This document shows positions 8,260 to 17,410 of a stretch of 64,000 nt of DNA, in pieces. Origin of the DNA: Paenibacillus sp. GM2. GTDB taxonomy: Bacteria > Bacillota > Bacilli > Paenibacillales > Paenibacillaceae. The DNA lies in the NCBI RefSeq assembly GCF_900069005.2, contig NZ_LN831278.1, positions 174,587 through 238,586 on the forward strand, given 5' to 3'. Under the pieces are notes generated by a model. It had not been told where the DNA came from. It made no database searches and saw only the letters and a list, made by a program, of their open reading frames with translations. Numbering within the stretch: the first letter of the stretch is position 1; each line of letters begins with the position of its first letter. The position numbers were made by a program, and so were the translations under genes.

Positions 8260-8898
8260 TTGGGAAATTTTTTTACGATTTTTTCTTCTCCGGAAATGAC
8301 TTTTGAGAGACTCAAAAGCAGCAAGCTGGCTTGGCTCATTTGCCTGATTGTCCTGTTGGTCATTTCATTTGCCGTGATTTACGTGGAAATGCCGATGATT
8401 GAACAAACGGTGCTGGATAGTCTGAAGAGTAATCCGCAGATTTCACCGGAGAGTTATGATACCGTGATGGACGGAAACAGGACTATTTCTTATGTCGTTG
8501 TTGTTATTACTTCCGTAGCTACGTTATTTATTAGTGGTCTTCTGTTTTTGCTGCTGAATTTAGTGGTTCGCGGTGAAGCGAAGTATATGCAATTGGTTAC
8601 GGTTGCCGCGTTTGCTTCCCTGCCTGGAATGATTGACGGGGTCTTAACCGCAATCTTGCTAAAGGTAACGAATGCCCAGGCCATAAGTGATATATCGATC
8701 AGCTTGGGAGCGTTCGTTCAGGATAAAGGCAGCGACTTATTCAGAGTTCTGTCGGTCATTAACCCGTTCAGTATCTGGACCTTGGTCCTGTACATTATCG
8801 GTGCGGCTGTCATGATGAACCGCCCTAAAAAGCAAGTGGCAATATGGATTGTCCTTGCCTGGTTAGTTCTTTCTTTCGGTTCATTGCTATTGGCCTAA
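8260..8898 (+). CDS. yknW: Yip1-domain membrane protein (YknW-like)
   Basis: A 212-residue integral membrane protein with about five hydrophobic segments (~24-43, 78-102, 112-132, 166-185, 192-211) and the Yip1-type start FxxPxxTFERLK. It starts at a TTG seven bases after GAGGAGG. It is first in a four-gene set with an adaptor, an ATPase and a FtsX-type permease. This is the order of B. subtilis yknWXYZ, which exports and protects against the toxin SDP; there YknW assists assembly of the YknXYZ complex. The assignment rests mainly on this gene order and the Yip1 look, since Yip1 proteins diverge strongly. Confidence 0.75.
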   Translation: MGNFFTIFSSPEMTFERLKSSKLAWLICLIVLLVISFAVIYVEMPMIEQTVLDSLKSNPQISPESYDTVMDGNRTISYVVVVITSVATLFISGLLFLLLNLVVRGEAKYMQLVTVAAFASLPGMIDGVLTAILLKVTNAQAISDISISLGAFVQDKGSDLFRVLSVINPFSIWTLVLYIIGAAVMMNRPKKQVAIWIVLAWLVLSFGSLLLA

Positions 8899-8927
8899 TG
8901 ACAGATAGAGGATGGGAGTGAGATCTT

Positions 8928-9989
8928 TTGTTGAAGAAGAAGTGGGTATGGGGTGTTATATTTGGCCTGGTGCTGATCGTGCTTGTGCTGGTCAATCTGA
9001 GAGGGTTAAATCGTACAGAAAGTGTAAGAGTAGCAGAGGCTACGGAAGGTGAGATTTTGGAGCAGGTCTATACGAATGGCCGGCTTGAACCGGTCAAGTC
9101 CGTTGAGATTTTCTCGCCGGTGGGCGGTGTGGTCCAAGCGCTTAATATCAAGACAGGGGATACGGTTACCGAAGGTCAAGCGCTGCTGACACTTAAGATG
9201 GACACCGTGAAGGAGCAGCTGGAGAAGGAGAAGCTCAGTCTGGAGTTGACCGAAGCCGAGAGGCTTGCTGCGAAGAGGCAGCATTTTGCCAAGTTCAAGC
9301 AGCAGATGGCTGAGGACCCTGAGCAAACGGTCGAAGAGCTCGACTTAACCTCCTACGATTTAAGAATTCGCAGCAGTCAATTGACGATTTCTTCCCTGGA
9401 GCAGCAGTTGAACAACAGCACGGTATACGCCTCGGCAGGTGGGGTAGTAACGCAGCTATCGGTCAAAGAGGGCCAGCTTATGGCTGAAGGCAGTCCGCTT
9501 GCAACCTTGGCCGATTTGTCCTCCTATAAGGTTAAAGCCAATCTGACAGAGCTGGATGCAGGCAAGGTAGCTGCGGGGATGAAGGCCGTAGTGACCGGTG
9601 AATCGATCTCGGGTACATATCATGGAGAGGTTACTTATCTATCCCCGACCGCTGTGCTGAACGATGCGGCTTCGAAGGATGCCTCTGTTGAAATGGAGGT
9701 CACGCTCCAGGATCAAGCCGCGGAGCTGCGTCCCGGATATAATGTGGCCCTTGAGATGGAAATACCGGACAAGCCCCGACTTCTCGTCCCGATCGAAGCT
9801 GTAAAGTATGAGGGCGAGGAAGCCTATGTTTTTAAAATTGAAGAAGACAGAGCTGTCAAATCAGTGATAAAAATCGGCAAAGAGGGAGGCGATCAGGTCG
9901 AGATCGTGACAGGAGTCTCCAAGGGTGACCGAGTTGTCGTAGGGGGCGCAGATCAACTTCACGATGGCGACAAGGTGAAGGTCGAATGA
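8928..9989 (+). CDS. yknX: Membrane-fusion (adaptor) protein of a MacB-type exporter, YknX-like
   Basis: 353 residues: one N-terminal membrane anchor (~7-24), a lipoyl-like half domain (VGGVVQALNIKTGDTV), a short coiled-coil hairpin (~95-155, KEQLEKEKLSLELTEAER), the second lipoyl half (SAGGVVTQLSVKEGQLM), then beta-barrel and membrane-proximal domains. This is the HlyD/RND adaptor layout. The protein would sit outside the membrane and couple the permease to substrate export. Two TTG codons lie in tandem at 8928 and 8931 and either could start. Its end overlaps the start of the ATPase gene by four bases, so translation is coupled. Confidence 0.85.
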   Translation: MLKKKWVWGVIFGLVLIVLVLVNLRGLNRTESVRVAEATEGEILEQVYTNGRLEPVKSVEIFSPVGGVVQALNIKTGDTVTEGQALLTLKMDTVKEQLEKEKLSLELTEAERLAAKRQHFAKFKQQMAEDPEQTVEELDLTSYDLRIRSSQLTISSLEQQLNNSTVYASAGGVVTQLSVKEGQLMAEGSPLATLADLSSYKVKANLTELDAGKVAAGMKAVVTGESISGTYHGEVTYLSPTAVLNDAASKDASVEMEVTLQDQAAELRPGYNVALEMEIPDKPRLLVPIEAVKYEGEEAYVFKIEEDRAVKSVIKIGKEGGDQVEIVTGVSKGDRVVVGGADQLHDGDKVKVE

Positions 9990-10675
9990 TTACTTTGACG
10001 GACATCACCAAGGTATATAAAAATGGCTTGCTCGAGGTTCAGGCGCTCAGCCCGGTTACTTTACAGGTGGAGCGTGGAGAATTCATAGCGATTATGGGCT
10101 CTTCGGGCTCGGGCAAGTCTACGCTGATGAACATTATCGGTTGCCTGGATGTCCCGACGTCTGGCAGCTACGCGCTTGATGGGCAGGAAGTCCATACATT
10201 AAATGAAGATCAGTTGTCCAGAGTGCGGAACCAGAAGATCGGCTTTGTATTTCAAAGCTTTAATCTGCTTGGACGTCAGACGGTATTGCAAAATGTGATG
10301 CTCCCGATGATGTATGCCGGTATTCCCAGAGAGACAAGGCATGAGAGAGCGCTGGAGCTGCTGGCTAAGGTGGGTCTGGCTGATCGCGTAAAGCATCGTC
10401 CGACAGAGCTCTCCGGCGGCCAGAAGCAGCGCGTCGCTATTGCCCGCGCGTTAACGATGAAGGCGCCGATTCTATTAGCCGACGAACCGACCGGTAATCT
10501 GGATACGAAATCATCCTATGAGATTATGGAATTGTTTAAGCAAATCCATGCGGATGGGACGACGATTGTACTTGTCACCCATGAGCCTGATATTGCGGAA
10601 CATGCTGACCGTGTGCTTCTCTTCGGCGATGGCAAGCTGCTCAAGGATACGCGCAAAGGAAGTGTGAGTCCATGA
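9986..10675 (+). CDS. yknY: ABC transporter ATPase, MacB/LolD type (YknY-like)
   Basis: A 229-residue nucleotide-binding subunit with all ABC motifs: Walker A GSSGSGKS (38-45), Q-loop Gln91 in VFQSFNLL, signature LSGGQKQR (143-150), Walker [13 protein letters not shown] (163-174) and the switch His in VTHEPD. The DEPTGNLD variant and its length are typical of the MacB/LolD/FtsE branch, which pairs with FtsX-like permeases such as the next gene. It overlaps both neighbours by four bases (ATGA), giving a tightly coupled operon. Together with its neighbours it should form a toxin or peptide exporter or extruder. Confidence 0.9.
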   Translation: MITLTDITKVYKNGLLEVQALSPVTLQVERGEFIAIMGSSGSGKSTLMNIIGCLDVPTSGSYALDGQEVHTLNEDQLSRVRNQKIGFVFQSFNLLGRQTVLQNVMLPMMYAGIPRETRHERALELLAKVGLADRVKHRPTELSGGQKQRVAIARALTMKAPILLADEPTGNLDTKSSYEIMELFKQIHADGTTIVLVTHEPDIAEHADRVLLFGDGKLLKDTRKGSVSP

Positions 10676-11871
10676 GTATTTGGGAGAGTATTCTTGTTGC
10701 ACTGGACAATCTTCGCATTAATAAGCTGCGTTCTTTTCTGACCATGATCGGGATCGTATTTGGCGTCGCCGCGGTCGTTACTGTCGTATCGATCGGACAG
10801 GCGGGTCAGAAATCGATTATTTCTACCGTTTCGAGCTATAAAGATGGATATTTTGTCGTCTATAACAATTACTCCAGCGCACCATCCGGGGCGGATGCGG
10901 AGATTCGTCTTAGGGATTTAAATGAGGTTGCCAAGCTGCCAGGGGTCAGATATGTCTCTTCTTCGATTACATATTCACTGGCAACGAAGCTGAAGAATGA
11001 GGAGCTTAGATTCTCCATCACTGCAACGAAGTCGGACATGACGAAGATGATGAATCTCGATATGGTGGCTGGCCGATTCTTCAGCGCGCAGGAAGAGAGA
11101 GGGCGTCAGAAGGTAATCATTGTGGATAGCAAATACGCAATCAAGGCGTTTGGCTCTGAAGCAGGTGCGGTGGGGAGAAAGCTGGTCACCTCGACGGGAA
11201 CCTATCGTATTATCGGCGTATACAAGCCGCAGGAGAGCATTCTGAGCGGAATGGAGGGGGAGCGTTATACGGGTTATGCTCCCATTACCACGATGCCAAG
11301 GGGCGAGGATGGGGATAATATACGTCTGGGTGTGATTGAGGTTCTCGCCTCGTCACCCGAAAATATGGACCAGACGGTGAAGGACGTGAAGGAGTGGTTC
11401 GCCAAGAAGAACAATGCGGATGTCGGACAGTATCTCTCTCAGACCGGGAAAGAAGCGGAGCAGATGGTGTCCAGCACCTTTAGCATTTTGCAGACGATCA
11501 TTGGCTCCATTGCCGGCATTTCTCTGCTGGTTGGCGGTATCGGGGTCATGAACATTATGCTGGTCTCGGTAACTGAACGCACAAGGGAAATCGGGATTCG
11601 CAAAGCGATCGGCGCTACGCCGGGCACCATTATGGTGCAATTTATGATCGAGGCGATCATTTTGTCCTTTATCGGCGGGGCGCTTGGGGCATTGTTAGGG
11701 CTGTTTATTGCTTTCCTATTTGCTATGGTCACCGGCTGGCCATTTGTGGTGAGCATTTGGGCAATGGCATTAGCCTTTGGCTTCTCCGCTGCAGTAGGAA
11801 TCTTCTTTGGTCTATACCCGGCCAATAAAGCCTCCAAGCTGCACCCGATTGAATCGCTGCGGTATGAATAA
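10672..11871 (+). CDS. yknZ: MacB/FtsX-family ABC permease (YknZ-like)
   Basis: 399 residues with the MacB plan: one N-terminal membrane segment (~18-42, LTMIGIVFGVAAVVTVV), a large extracytoplasmic MacB periplasmic-core domain (~45-265), then three C-terminal membrane segments (~272-300, 325-350, 360-385). The cytoplasmic loop TERTREIGIRKAIGAT is the FtsX-family coupling motif. In B. subtilis the homologous YknZ works with YknX and YknY against SDP toxin. It is the last gene of the operon; a hairpin in the 3' end of the convergent crp-like gene could serve as its terminator. Confidence 0.9.
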   Translation: MSIWESILVALDNLRINKLRSFLTMIGIVFGVAAVVTVVSIGQAGQKSIISTVSSYKDGYFVVYNNYSSAPSGADAEIRLRDLNEVAKLPGVRYVSSSITYSLATKLKNEELRFSITATKSDMTKMMNLDMVAGRFFSAQEERGRQKVIIVDSKYAIKAFGSEAGAVGRKLVTSTGTYRIIGVYKPQESILSGMEGERYTGYAPITTMPRGEDGDNIRLGVIEVLASSPENMDQTVKDVKEWFAKKNNADVGQYLSQTGKEAEQMVSSTFSILQTIIGSIAGISLLVGGIGVMNIMLVSVTERTREIGIRKAIGATPGTIMVQFMIEAIILSFIGGALGALLGLFIAFLFAMVTGWPFVVSIWAMALAFGFSAAVGIFFGLYPANKASKLHPIESLRYE

Positions 11872-11925
11872 GGTAAGCAAATATCAATAACAAGGCCAGA
11901 TCAATCAAGTATTTTCTATAAAATA

Positions 11926-12633
11926 TTATGAAGAGACATCGTTCATCGCGGTGTCTCTTTTGCTGGATAACCCGGCGATATCGACAATTTTCATTTTCCT
12001 AGGGCCACTTAGTTCAATCAGCCCTTCCTCTTGAAAGGCAGCCAATTTTCTGCTTAGTGTCTCCTGGCTCATGCCTAGCTGTGAAGCAAAGTCCCCTTTT
12101 TTCATGCCCAGAACAATATTCCCCGACGCATCGGCTGAGCTTAATAAAGCTCCGGCTATACGTTGTTCTACGGAAGTAAGACTGATCTCCTCGATCAGGT
12201 TCTCTGCCTTTTCCAGACGTTTGCTCAGCACATCCATGACTTTAAAAGCGATGGTAGGATATTTCCCCATCCGCTCCATTAATTTGGAGCCTTCAATAAT
12301 GCACAGGGTCGAGGTTTCTAATGCCTCCGCATTGTCTGTTAACGGAACAGAGCTGAACAAAGAGAGCTCACCCATAAATTCTCCCGGGCCGATCAGGCGA
12401 ATCACCTGTTCCTTGCCATTTGGATTAAAGCGGGCTACCTTTACCTTGCCGGTATGCAAAACATATAGCTTTCCGCTCATATCTCCGGCTAAATACAGCA
12501 TTTCCCCTTTTTTAAAGGTTTGCGCGGTGGTGATATGGGCAATTTCCAGCATCTCCTTGTCATTCAAGCCGCTAAATATCGGTACATTTTCAATACAATT
12601 TGCGTGGTTCTGCGTGTGGGAGCAGTTATCCAT
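11926..12633 (-). CDS. Crp/Fnr-family transcriptional regulator with an N-terminal Cys/His cluster
   Basis: A cyclic-nucleotide-binding-type beta barrel (FKKGEMLYLAGDMSGKLYVL ... GPGEFMGELSLFS) joined by a long helix to a Crp-type winged helix (KKGDFASQLGMSQETLSRKL). The start is placed at the ATG at 12633, eight bases after GGAGG; an upstream ATG at 12654 contains that site. With this start the protein is 235 residues and begins with Cys4, His6, His10 and Cys13, a potential metal or Fe-S ligand set. It is the last gene of the metal operon, about 23 bases after the P-type ATPase. A perfect TTTGAC-N4-GTCAAA palindrome upstream of the operon is its likely target. Confidence 0.85.
   Translation of the reverse strand: MDNCSHTQNHANCIENVPIFSGLNDKEMLEIAHITTAQTFKKGEMLYLAGDMSGKLYVLHTGKVKVARFNPNGKEQVIRLIGPGEFMGELSLFSSVPLTDNAEALETSTLCIIEGSKLMERMGKYPTIAFKVMDVLSKRLEKAENLIEEISLTSVEQRIAGALLSSADASGNIVLGMKKGDFASQLGMSQETLSRKLAAFQEEGLIELSGPRKMKIVDIAGLSSKRDTAMNDVSS
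11931..11961 (+). terminator. Possible terminator of the yknWXYZ-like operon, inside the end of the convergent gene
   Basis: AGAGACATCG pairs with CGGTGTCTCT (one mismatch) and is followed by TTTTG on the plus strand. It overlaps the last codons of the minus-strand Crp/Fnr gene, so it may be coding sequence by chance. Confidence 0.4.
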
Positions 12634-12656
12634 ATAAGAATCCTCCAGTAACATCG

Positions 12657-14522
12657 TTATATCGCTATATTGGTCTTGGTTTTTGATTTTCCGAATCGCA
12701 ATAGTCGAGTAGCATTGATAATAACTAATAATACCGACGCCTCATGTACAAGCATACCGAAGGAAAGGTTCACGGTCTTGATGAATATGCCTGCCAGTAA
12801 CAAGCCTGCTACCCCAATCGCGAAAGCAATATTCTGTTTCATATTGCGCACAGTCGCGCGACTTAATCCCATCGCATAAGAGAGCCTCTTGATCTCCTGG
12901 GACATGAGCACGACATCAGCCGTCTCCATGGCCACATCTGCACCGGCGCCGCCAATCGCAATGCCCAGGTCCGCTTTAGCCAGCGCAGGCGCGTCATTGA
13001 CCCCGTCGCCAATCATGGCGACCTTTCCATATTTCTCTTGAAGCTGATTCAGAACAGCAACCTTGTCTTCAGGAAGAAGCTCACTATAATATTCATCCAG
13101 TCCAACCTCTGCAGCGATAGCCTTAGCAGCATTCTGATTATCACCCGTCAGCATAATTACCTTTTTGACGCCTAAAGCTTTAAGGTTGGATACTAAGCTT
13201 CTCGCTTCCTCACGAACTGTATCTGCTATGGCTATTATACCAATAACTCTTTTATTGCAACCTACGATAACTACGGTTTGCCCCTTGGTCTCCTCGGCTA
13301 CAAAATCATCCTCCTGCATAGCCAGGCTTATGCCGTGGTCCTCAAACAACCTTCTGTTGCCTATATAGTACTCTTCATTATTAAGTGTAAATTTAATGCC
13401 TCGCCCTGTAAGCATTTCCGCATTCTCCGATATTTCCGTAACGGGGCCGAGCTTGTCAGCGGCTTTGGAGAGGATGGCCCTTGCTAGCGGGTGCTCTGAA
13501 TAAGCTTCACCCACTGCGGCTATTCGCAATAGCTCATCTTCACTGGTTCCATAGGCTTTCATCCGGGTGACACTTGGTTTGCCAACGGTTAAGGTTCCGG
13601 TTTTATCGAAGGCTACGGCCTTAACGGTACCCAGCTTCTCCATGATTTCCCCGCCTTTGACTAGTACCCCATGCTTGGCGCCATTTCCGATTCCTGCGAC
13701 TATGGAGACCGGGGTCGAGATCACAAGCGCGCCTGGGCACGCGATGACTAACAAGGTCAGGGACAGATGGATATCCCTTGTAATGAGAAACATAATTATA
13801 GTTAACAAAATAATGGACGGTGTATAGTATCGAGAGAACTTCTCCAGAAATTTCTGCGTGTTCGCTTTTTTATCCTGGGCTTCCTCAACCATTTGCAAAA
13901 TTCTGGCGAAGGTCGTATCATCCCCGACTTTTTCCGCTCTGATCATTAAATAGCCCGCTTCAATAACAGTTCCTGAAAAGACATTCTCTTCCACACTGCG
14001 GTTAACCGGGATCGATTCGCCGGTAATCGCGGCCTGATTGATATAAGCTGAACCCTCGATAATCGTACCGTCGATCGATATTTTCTCGCCCGGCTTCACC
14101 AGGACGATCTCGCCCGGGGCGACTTCCTCAGGCGGAAGTTCCACTTCCATGCCGTTTCTGATCACTCTGGTTCTATCCGGTGCCAGATTAAGGAGCGATT
14201 TGATCGAGGAGCGAGTCTTGTCGATGGTTCTTGATTCCAAATAGTCTCCCAGCATAAATAAGAAGGTGACTGCTGCAGCCTCCCAGTATTCCCCGATCAA
14301 GATGGCCCCGATGACTGCTATGGTTACAAGCGTATCAATCCCTACTATCTTGTATCTTAAGGCTCCGACAGCCCTTTTAATAATAGGAGCCCCCGCTACT
14401 ACGGTAGTCGCTAACATAAGAATAACTGTAATTGCTTGATATCCCAGCAGTTCTTTTAGCAGTAACGACGCAGTCGCCAGTGAACCCGAGAGCAATGCCG
14501 TCTGACCTTTAGTGATTTTCAT
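12657..14522 (-). CDS. Heavy-metal P1B-type ATPase with an atypical CPG membrane motif
   Basis: A metal-exporting P-type ATPase of ~621 residues without an N-terminal metal-binding domain; that domain is encoded separately just upstream. Visible are the actuator TGES, the phosphorylation site DKTGT (Asp ~306), the nucleotide-domain HP motif in SEHPLARAI, the hinge MIGDGVNDAPALA and the membrane metal motif. The latter reads CPG (near 262) instead of the usual CPC of Cd/Zn/Cu pumps; the codon is GGC where TGC would give Cys. Substrate is therefore uncertain, with Cd, Zn or Co the obvious candidates. The start is taken at 14522 behind TGGAG; an ATG five codons earlier, at 14537, is possible. 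Confidence 0.85.
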   Translation of the reverse strand: MKITKGQTALLSGSLATASLLLKELLGYQAITVILMLATTVVAGAPIIKRAVGALRYKIVGIDTLVTIAVIGAILIGEYWEAAAVTFLFMLGDYLESRTIDKTRSSIKSLLNLAPDRTRVIRNGMEVELPPEEVAPGEIVLVKPGEKISIDGTIIEGSAYINQAAITGESIPVNRSVEENVFSGTVIEAGYLMIRAEKVGDDTTFARILQMVEEAQDKKANTQKFLEKFSRYYTPSIILLTIIMFLITRDIHLSLTLLVIACPGALVISTPVSIVAGIGNGAKHGVLVKGGEIMEKLGTVKAVAFDKTGTLTVGKPSVTRMKAYGTSEDELLRIAAVGEAYSEHPLARAILSKAADKLGPVTEISENAEMLTGRGIKFTLNNEEYYIGNRRLFEDHGISLAMQEDDFVAEETKGQTVVIVGCNKRVIGIIAIADTVREEARSLVSNLKALGVKKVIMLTGDNQNAAKAIAAEVGLDEYYSELLPEDKVAVLNQLQEKYGKVAMIGDGVNDAPALAKADLGIAIGGAGADVAMETADVVLMSQEIKRLSYAMGLSRATVRNMKQNIAFAIGVAGLLLAGIFIKTVNLSFGMLVHEASVLLVIINATRLLRFGKSKTKTNIAI

Positions 14523-14542
14523 AACAAGACGCTCCATTTCTC

Positions 14543-14758
14543 TTATTTTTCTGCGAGAACCTTATAGCCTAATTTTTCGATACTCCCCTTGATAACTTCT
14601 GAAGAAGTTATGGATTCATTAAAGCTCACCTTGACCTTTGAAGAGTTGAACATGACCTCGGAGGTATGGATACCGCTGAGCTTCTTGAGCATTCCTTCGA
14701 TTTTTGCGATGCAGCTGGGGCATGTTACTGTTTCTAATTGATAAGTTTTGGTTGTCAT
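14543..14758 (-). CDS. HMA-domain metal chaperone, CopZ-like
   Basis: A 71-residue single heavy-metal-associated domain. The metal-binding loop is TCPSCIAKIE, a CxxC pair, followed by the expected ferredoxin-like pattern (VKVSFNESI, IEKLGYKV). The start is the ATG at 14758, nine bases after AGGAGG. The stop lies 20 bases before the preferred start of the P1B-ATPase, to which it probably delivers metal. This acts as a detached N-terminal domain, explaining why the pump lacks one. CPSC rather than the CopZ-typical MxCxxC with CxHC/CGHC leaves the metal open. Confidence 0.85.
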   Translation of the reverse strand: MTTKTYQLETVTCPSCIAKIEGMLKKLSGIHTSEVMFNSSKVKVSFNESITSSEVIKGSIEKLGYKVLAEK

Positions 14759-14829
14759 TTTCAACGGCCTCCTGATTTGAATGGATTTCCTTTCATGGCT
14801 TTAGTGTAAGTGATATTTCGAAGCGTTAC

Positions 14830-14845
14830 TTTGACGGAGGTCAAA
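14830..14845 (-). promoter_or_regulatory. Crp/Fnr-type operator upstream of the metal operon
   Basis: TTTGAC-GGAG-GTCAAA is a perfect 16-bp inverted repeat with the half-site spacing of Crp/Fnr targets (TTGAT-N4-ATCAA for Fnr). On the minus strand it is centred about 41 bases before a point seven bases past a TACACT -10-like box at 14803-14808, the geometry of a class II activator. It lies ~72 bases before the HMA chaperone start. Regulation by the operon's own Crp/Fnr protein is inferred. Confidence 0.6.
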
Positions 14846-14864
14846 AACTGCAAAGTATATGCTG

Positions 14865-14907
14865 GAGAAAATAGCAAAGAGCATCGATCAAGCGATCGAC
14901 GCTCTGT
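14865..14907 (-). terminator. Terminator of the mannoside operon
   Basis: Read on the minus strand, AGAGCGTCGATC pairs with GATCGATGCTCT (one mismatch) and is followed by TTGCTATTTT. It lies ~45 bases after the GH38 stop codon. Confidence 0.55.
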
Positions 14908-14949
14908 AAACAACGATTTACTAATAATATGCCTTGCAAATTCAGCAGA

Positions 14950-17397
14950 TTAGCGAACCCTCCAGGTCAGAATACCGGCATTCATGCTGCGACACGCATC
15001 CATGGCGGCTTCCTGAGTCTGGTATTGCTCTCCCCAAGCTACAAGATAGCGAAATTCGTAAAATCCGCCCAAGGTCGCCGCGAAGTTGGTCTCCCAATAA
15101 TTATTCATCGGCCAGGCATATAAATGAGCGGGGTCTTGCTGCAGCTTGGTGTCGCCGTGGAGCAGGCGAAACTGATGATTCAATGAACCGAGTTGAATGA
15201 GCGGCGTATCCGGCATGGCTATCGCGGTGCCATGATCAGCCGATACATAAGCAGCACCTTCGCCTACGCAATAGTAATCCGCCAAGCTGCCTGTCAATTG
15301 GTCTTTGCGCGGACGAGTCAGGGCATTCATTTTATCGATCCATAGCTCCTCGGTTTTACTTACAGCTGGACTTCCAAAAGGCAGAGAGATATATAAGTTC
15401 TCCGGATCCCAGATGCTATCCTTGTGGATACGAGCCGCGACATCCACCCGAGGATGCTGGGCGTAAGCTGTAACAAGCAGCGAATAATGAGAGCAGCCGG
15501 CTACCTCGAAGGTTAATTCCACGGTGCCGTACACATCGCCTTCGGTGATGACTTCGGCTTTCGTGAGTACTCCCGTTGAAGTAACAGCATCAGAGCCTTT
15601 GCGATTACGCCCCATTTTGCGCCGCACCTCGTACTGATCCTCGACCTTGGCTGCCCGGGTTACATCATATACGGGTGTAAAGGCGTGGTGATGGCGATCC
15701 TGACGCAGCATTTCCTTGTCCATGCGTTTATCGACCCAGGAGGTAATGCCATCTCCTTTGGCCCATGTGATGTGGACAAACGGGGTGTCTATATAGGTCG
15801 AGGTCACCTTGAATGCCCGTACATCACTCGTCACATCGAGATCCATCATTCGGTCAGCTCCAACATAGTCGTTGCGGTAGGCGGTTCTGAATTTACTGGA
15901 TGGAACGGCCTGAATATGGACGGTTTTCTCCTCCCCGGGCTGAAGGGTAACGGGAATGCTTATAATGACGCCACGCGAGGCGAGCCGGAGCTGTGAAGGG
16001 TACAATTCGCCAGTGTCTACATCTCGCACCTCAAATCCATCTTTAATCAAGCTGTAGTGCCAGCTCTCCATTATAAGCTGGGCAAAATCCTCCTGAACGA
16101 AGTCGAAGGGATTGAATAGCTTGAATTTCATCGGTCGATGTGGAGATAGAAGTGCCTCTCCCTTATGCTCCAGAATGTCATAGAGCGCGCGATGTGCCGC
16201 AGCGCTCGCATTTGCCGCAAAGGCTTCTTTGCGCACGCCTAATTCCTGAACAAATGGATTCCACGGCTCGGTGACCGAGGAATGGTATCCCCACGTATGC
16301 TCTGCAAACAAGGCAAGTTGATATTCGATATCCCTCATGGTATCCGGGGATACGGTCTGGCAATATGGATCTAATCTCTTCACCTTGTGATACGCACGTA
16401 CAGCTTCGCGGTAGACCTGCACATGCTTTGGCGTTGATCCTACGCCATCCGTCCACCAATCCGGCCAATCGCCGCGATGGACCGGGATATCCTCGGGATG
16501 GTTTGCCGCATGTTCCCGGACTTCCGTGAAGAATTCCTCTAAAGTCGACGATACGATCATGATCTGTTCCCCATGCTTGGCGTTCCACTGCTGGATGAAC
16601 TCCATGACTTGTGGATTAGGAGAGCCATTGTCCGTCGGCAAGCCGGAGAACATGACCGGAGCGAAGCGGAACGCATAGCCATCCTGCTCCAAGCGTTGAA
16701 TATAACGCTGGATTCGCGTCTCTGCGATCTCGAAGGTCACGCCTTGGCTGGTGTCGAGTTCATCCTTGATAGTATAGGAGCCGCCGATGCCCGGGATCAA
16801 TCCGAGATCATTGCCGAACATATAGTGCTCGCCATTCCAGGTTAACAGCCGTTCGCCGCTGGGCATTTCCCACCAGAAGGGCTGCTGCTTCTTCCATAGG
16901 GGGTACATGGAATGGTGCGTATGAATACAGGTCATCAGGTTTTGAATGCCGGCATCGAGCAGGACCTGGCCATATCCCCAGCCAAAGCCGGTAATATCGG
17001 CTGTCATGGCGGATGTAACCGGAGCCTCAATAGACTTCCCATAGCTTTGAATGCGTCCGATCATTGACTCTAGCAGCTCCTTGTCCATCAATTCGCTCAT
17101 ATTGAGGTAGGTTCCGGAGAGACCGATCTCACCGTGGCGAACTGCCGCTGCAAATTCCGCCTTTTCCTGCTCGCTTGCTCTCTTCATAAAGGATTCAACC
17201 GGCCAAAATGTCTCACATACCCATTTAAAGCCTGCCCATTCCGGGTGGCGACCTGAACGAATTTCACGTAAAATTTGCAGGGCCTGACGTATGAAATTTA
17301 CATGGTATTGCTGGATTTTCTCTTGGCGTTCCGTATACCCGATATCCGTATGAGAATGATGTATGGCGTAAATTTTCCACGGTTTTTGACTTGGCAT
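14950..17397 (-). CDS. Glycoside hydrolase family 38 alpha-mannosidase
   Basis: An 815-residue cytoplasmic enzyme (no signal peptide) with the GH38 layout: catalytic alpha/beta domain, three-helix middle (WTDGVGSTPKHVQVYREA) and beta-sandwich C-terminal domain. Near the N-terminus HSHTDIG (14-20) matches the HxD zinc-binding start of the family. MTADITGFGWG contains the likely nucleophile Asp134, and the helix after ELALFAEHTWG supplies another zinc His. It hydrolyses alpha-mannosides released from glycans and imported as small oligosaccharides. The start ATG follows AAAGGAGAG. It is last in the operon behind the mannose-6-phosphate isomerase-like and ROK kinase genes, consistent with mannose being phosphorylated and isomerised inside the cell. 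Confidence 0.9.
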   Translation of the reverse strand: MPSQKPWKIYAIHHSHTDIGYTERQEKIQQYHVNFIRQALQILREIRSGRHPEWAGFKWVCETFWPVESFMKRASEQEKAEFAAAVRHGEIGLSGTYLNMSELMDKELLESMIGRIQSYGKSIEAPVTSAMTADITGFGWGYGQVLLDAGIQNLMTCIHTHHSMYPLWKKQQPFWWEMPSGERLLTWNGEHYMFGNDLGLIPGIGGSYTIKDELDTSQGVTFEIAETRIQRYIQRLEQDGYAFRFAPVMFSGLPTDNGSPNPQVMEFIQQWNAKHGEQIMIVSSTLEEFFTEVREHAANHPEDIPVHRGDWPDWWTDGVGSTPKHVQVYREAVRAYHKVKRLDPYCQTVSPDTMRDIEYQLALFAEHTWGYHSSVTEPWNPFVQELGVRKEAFAANASAAAHRALYDILEHKGEALLSPHRPMKFKLFNPFDFVQEDFAQLIMESWHYSLIKDGFEVRDVDTGELYPSQLRLASRGVIISIPVTLQPGEEKTVHIQAVPSSKFRTAYRNDYVGADRMMDLDVTSDVRAFKVTSTYIDTPFVHITWAKGDGITSWVDKRMDKEMLRQDRHHHAFTPVYDVTRAAKVEDQYEVRRKMGRNRKGSDAVTSTGVLTKAEVITEGDVYGTVELTFEVAGCSHYSLLVTAYAQHPRVDVAARIHKDSIWDPENLYISLPFGSPAVSKTEELWIDKMNALTRPRKDQLTGSLADYYCVGEGAAYVSADHGTAIAMPDTPLIQLGSLNHQFRLLHGDTKLQQDPAHLYAWPMNNYWETNFAATLGGFYEFRYLVAWGEQYQTQEAAMDACRSMNAGILTWRVR

Positions 17398-17410
17398 GTA
17401 GATCTCTCCT

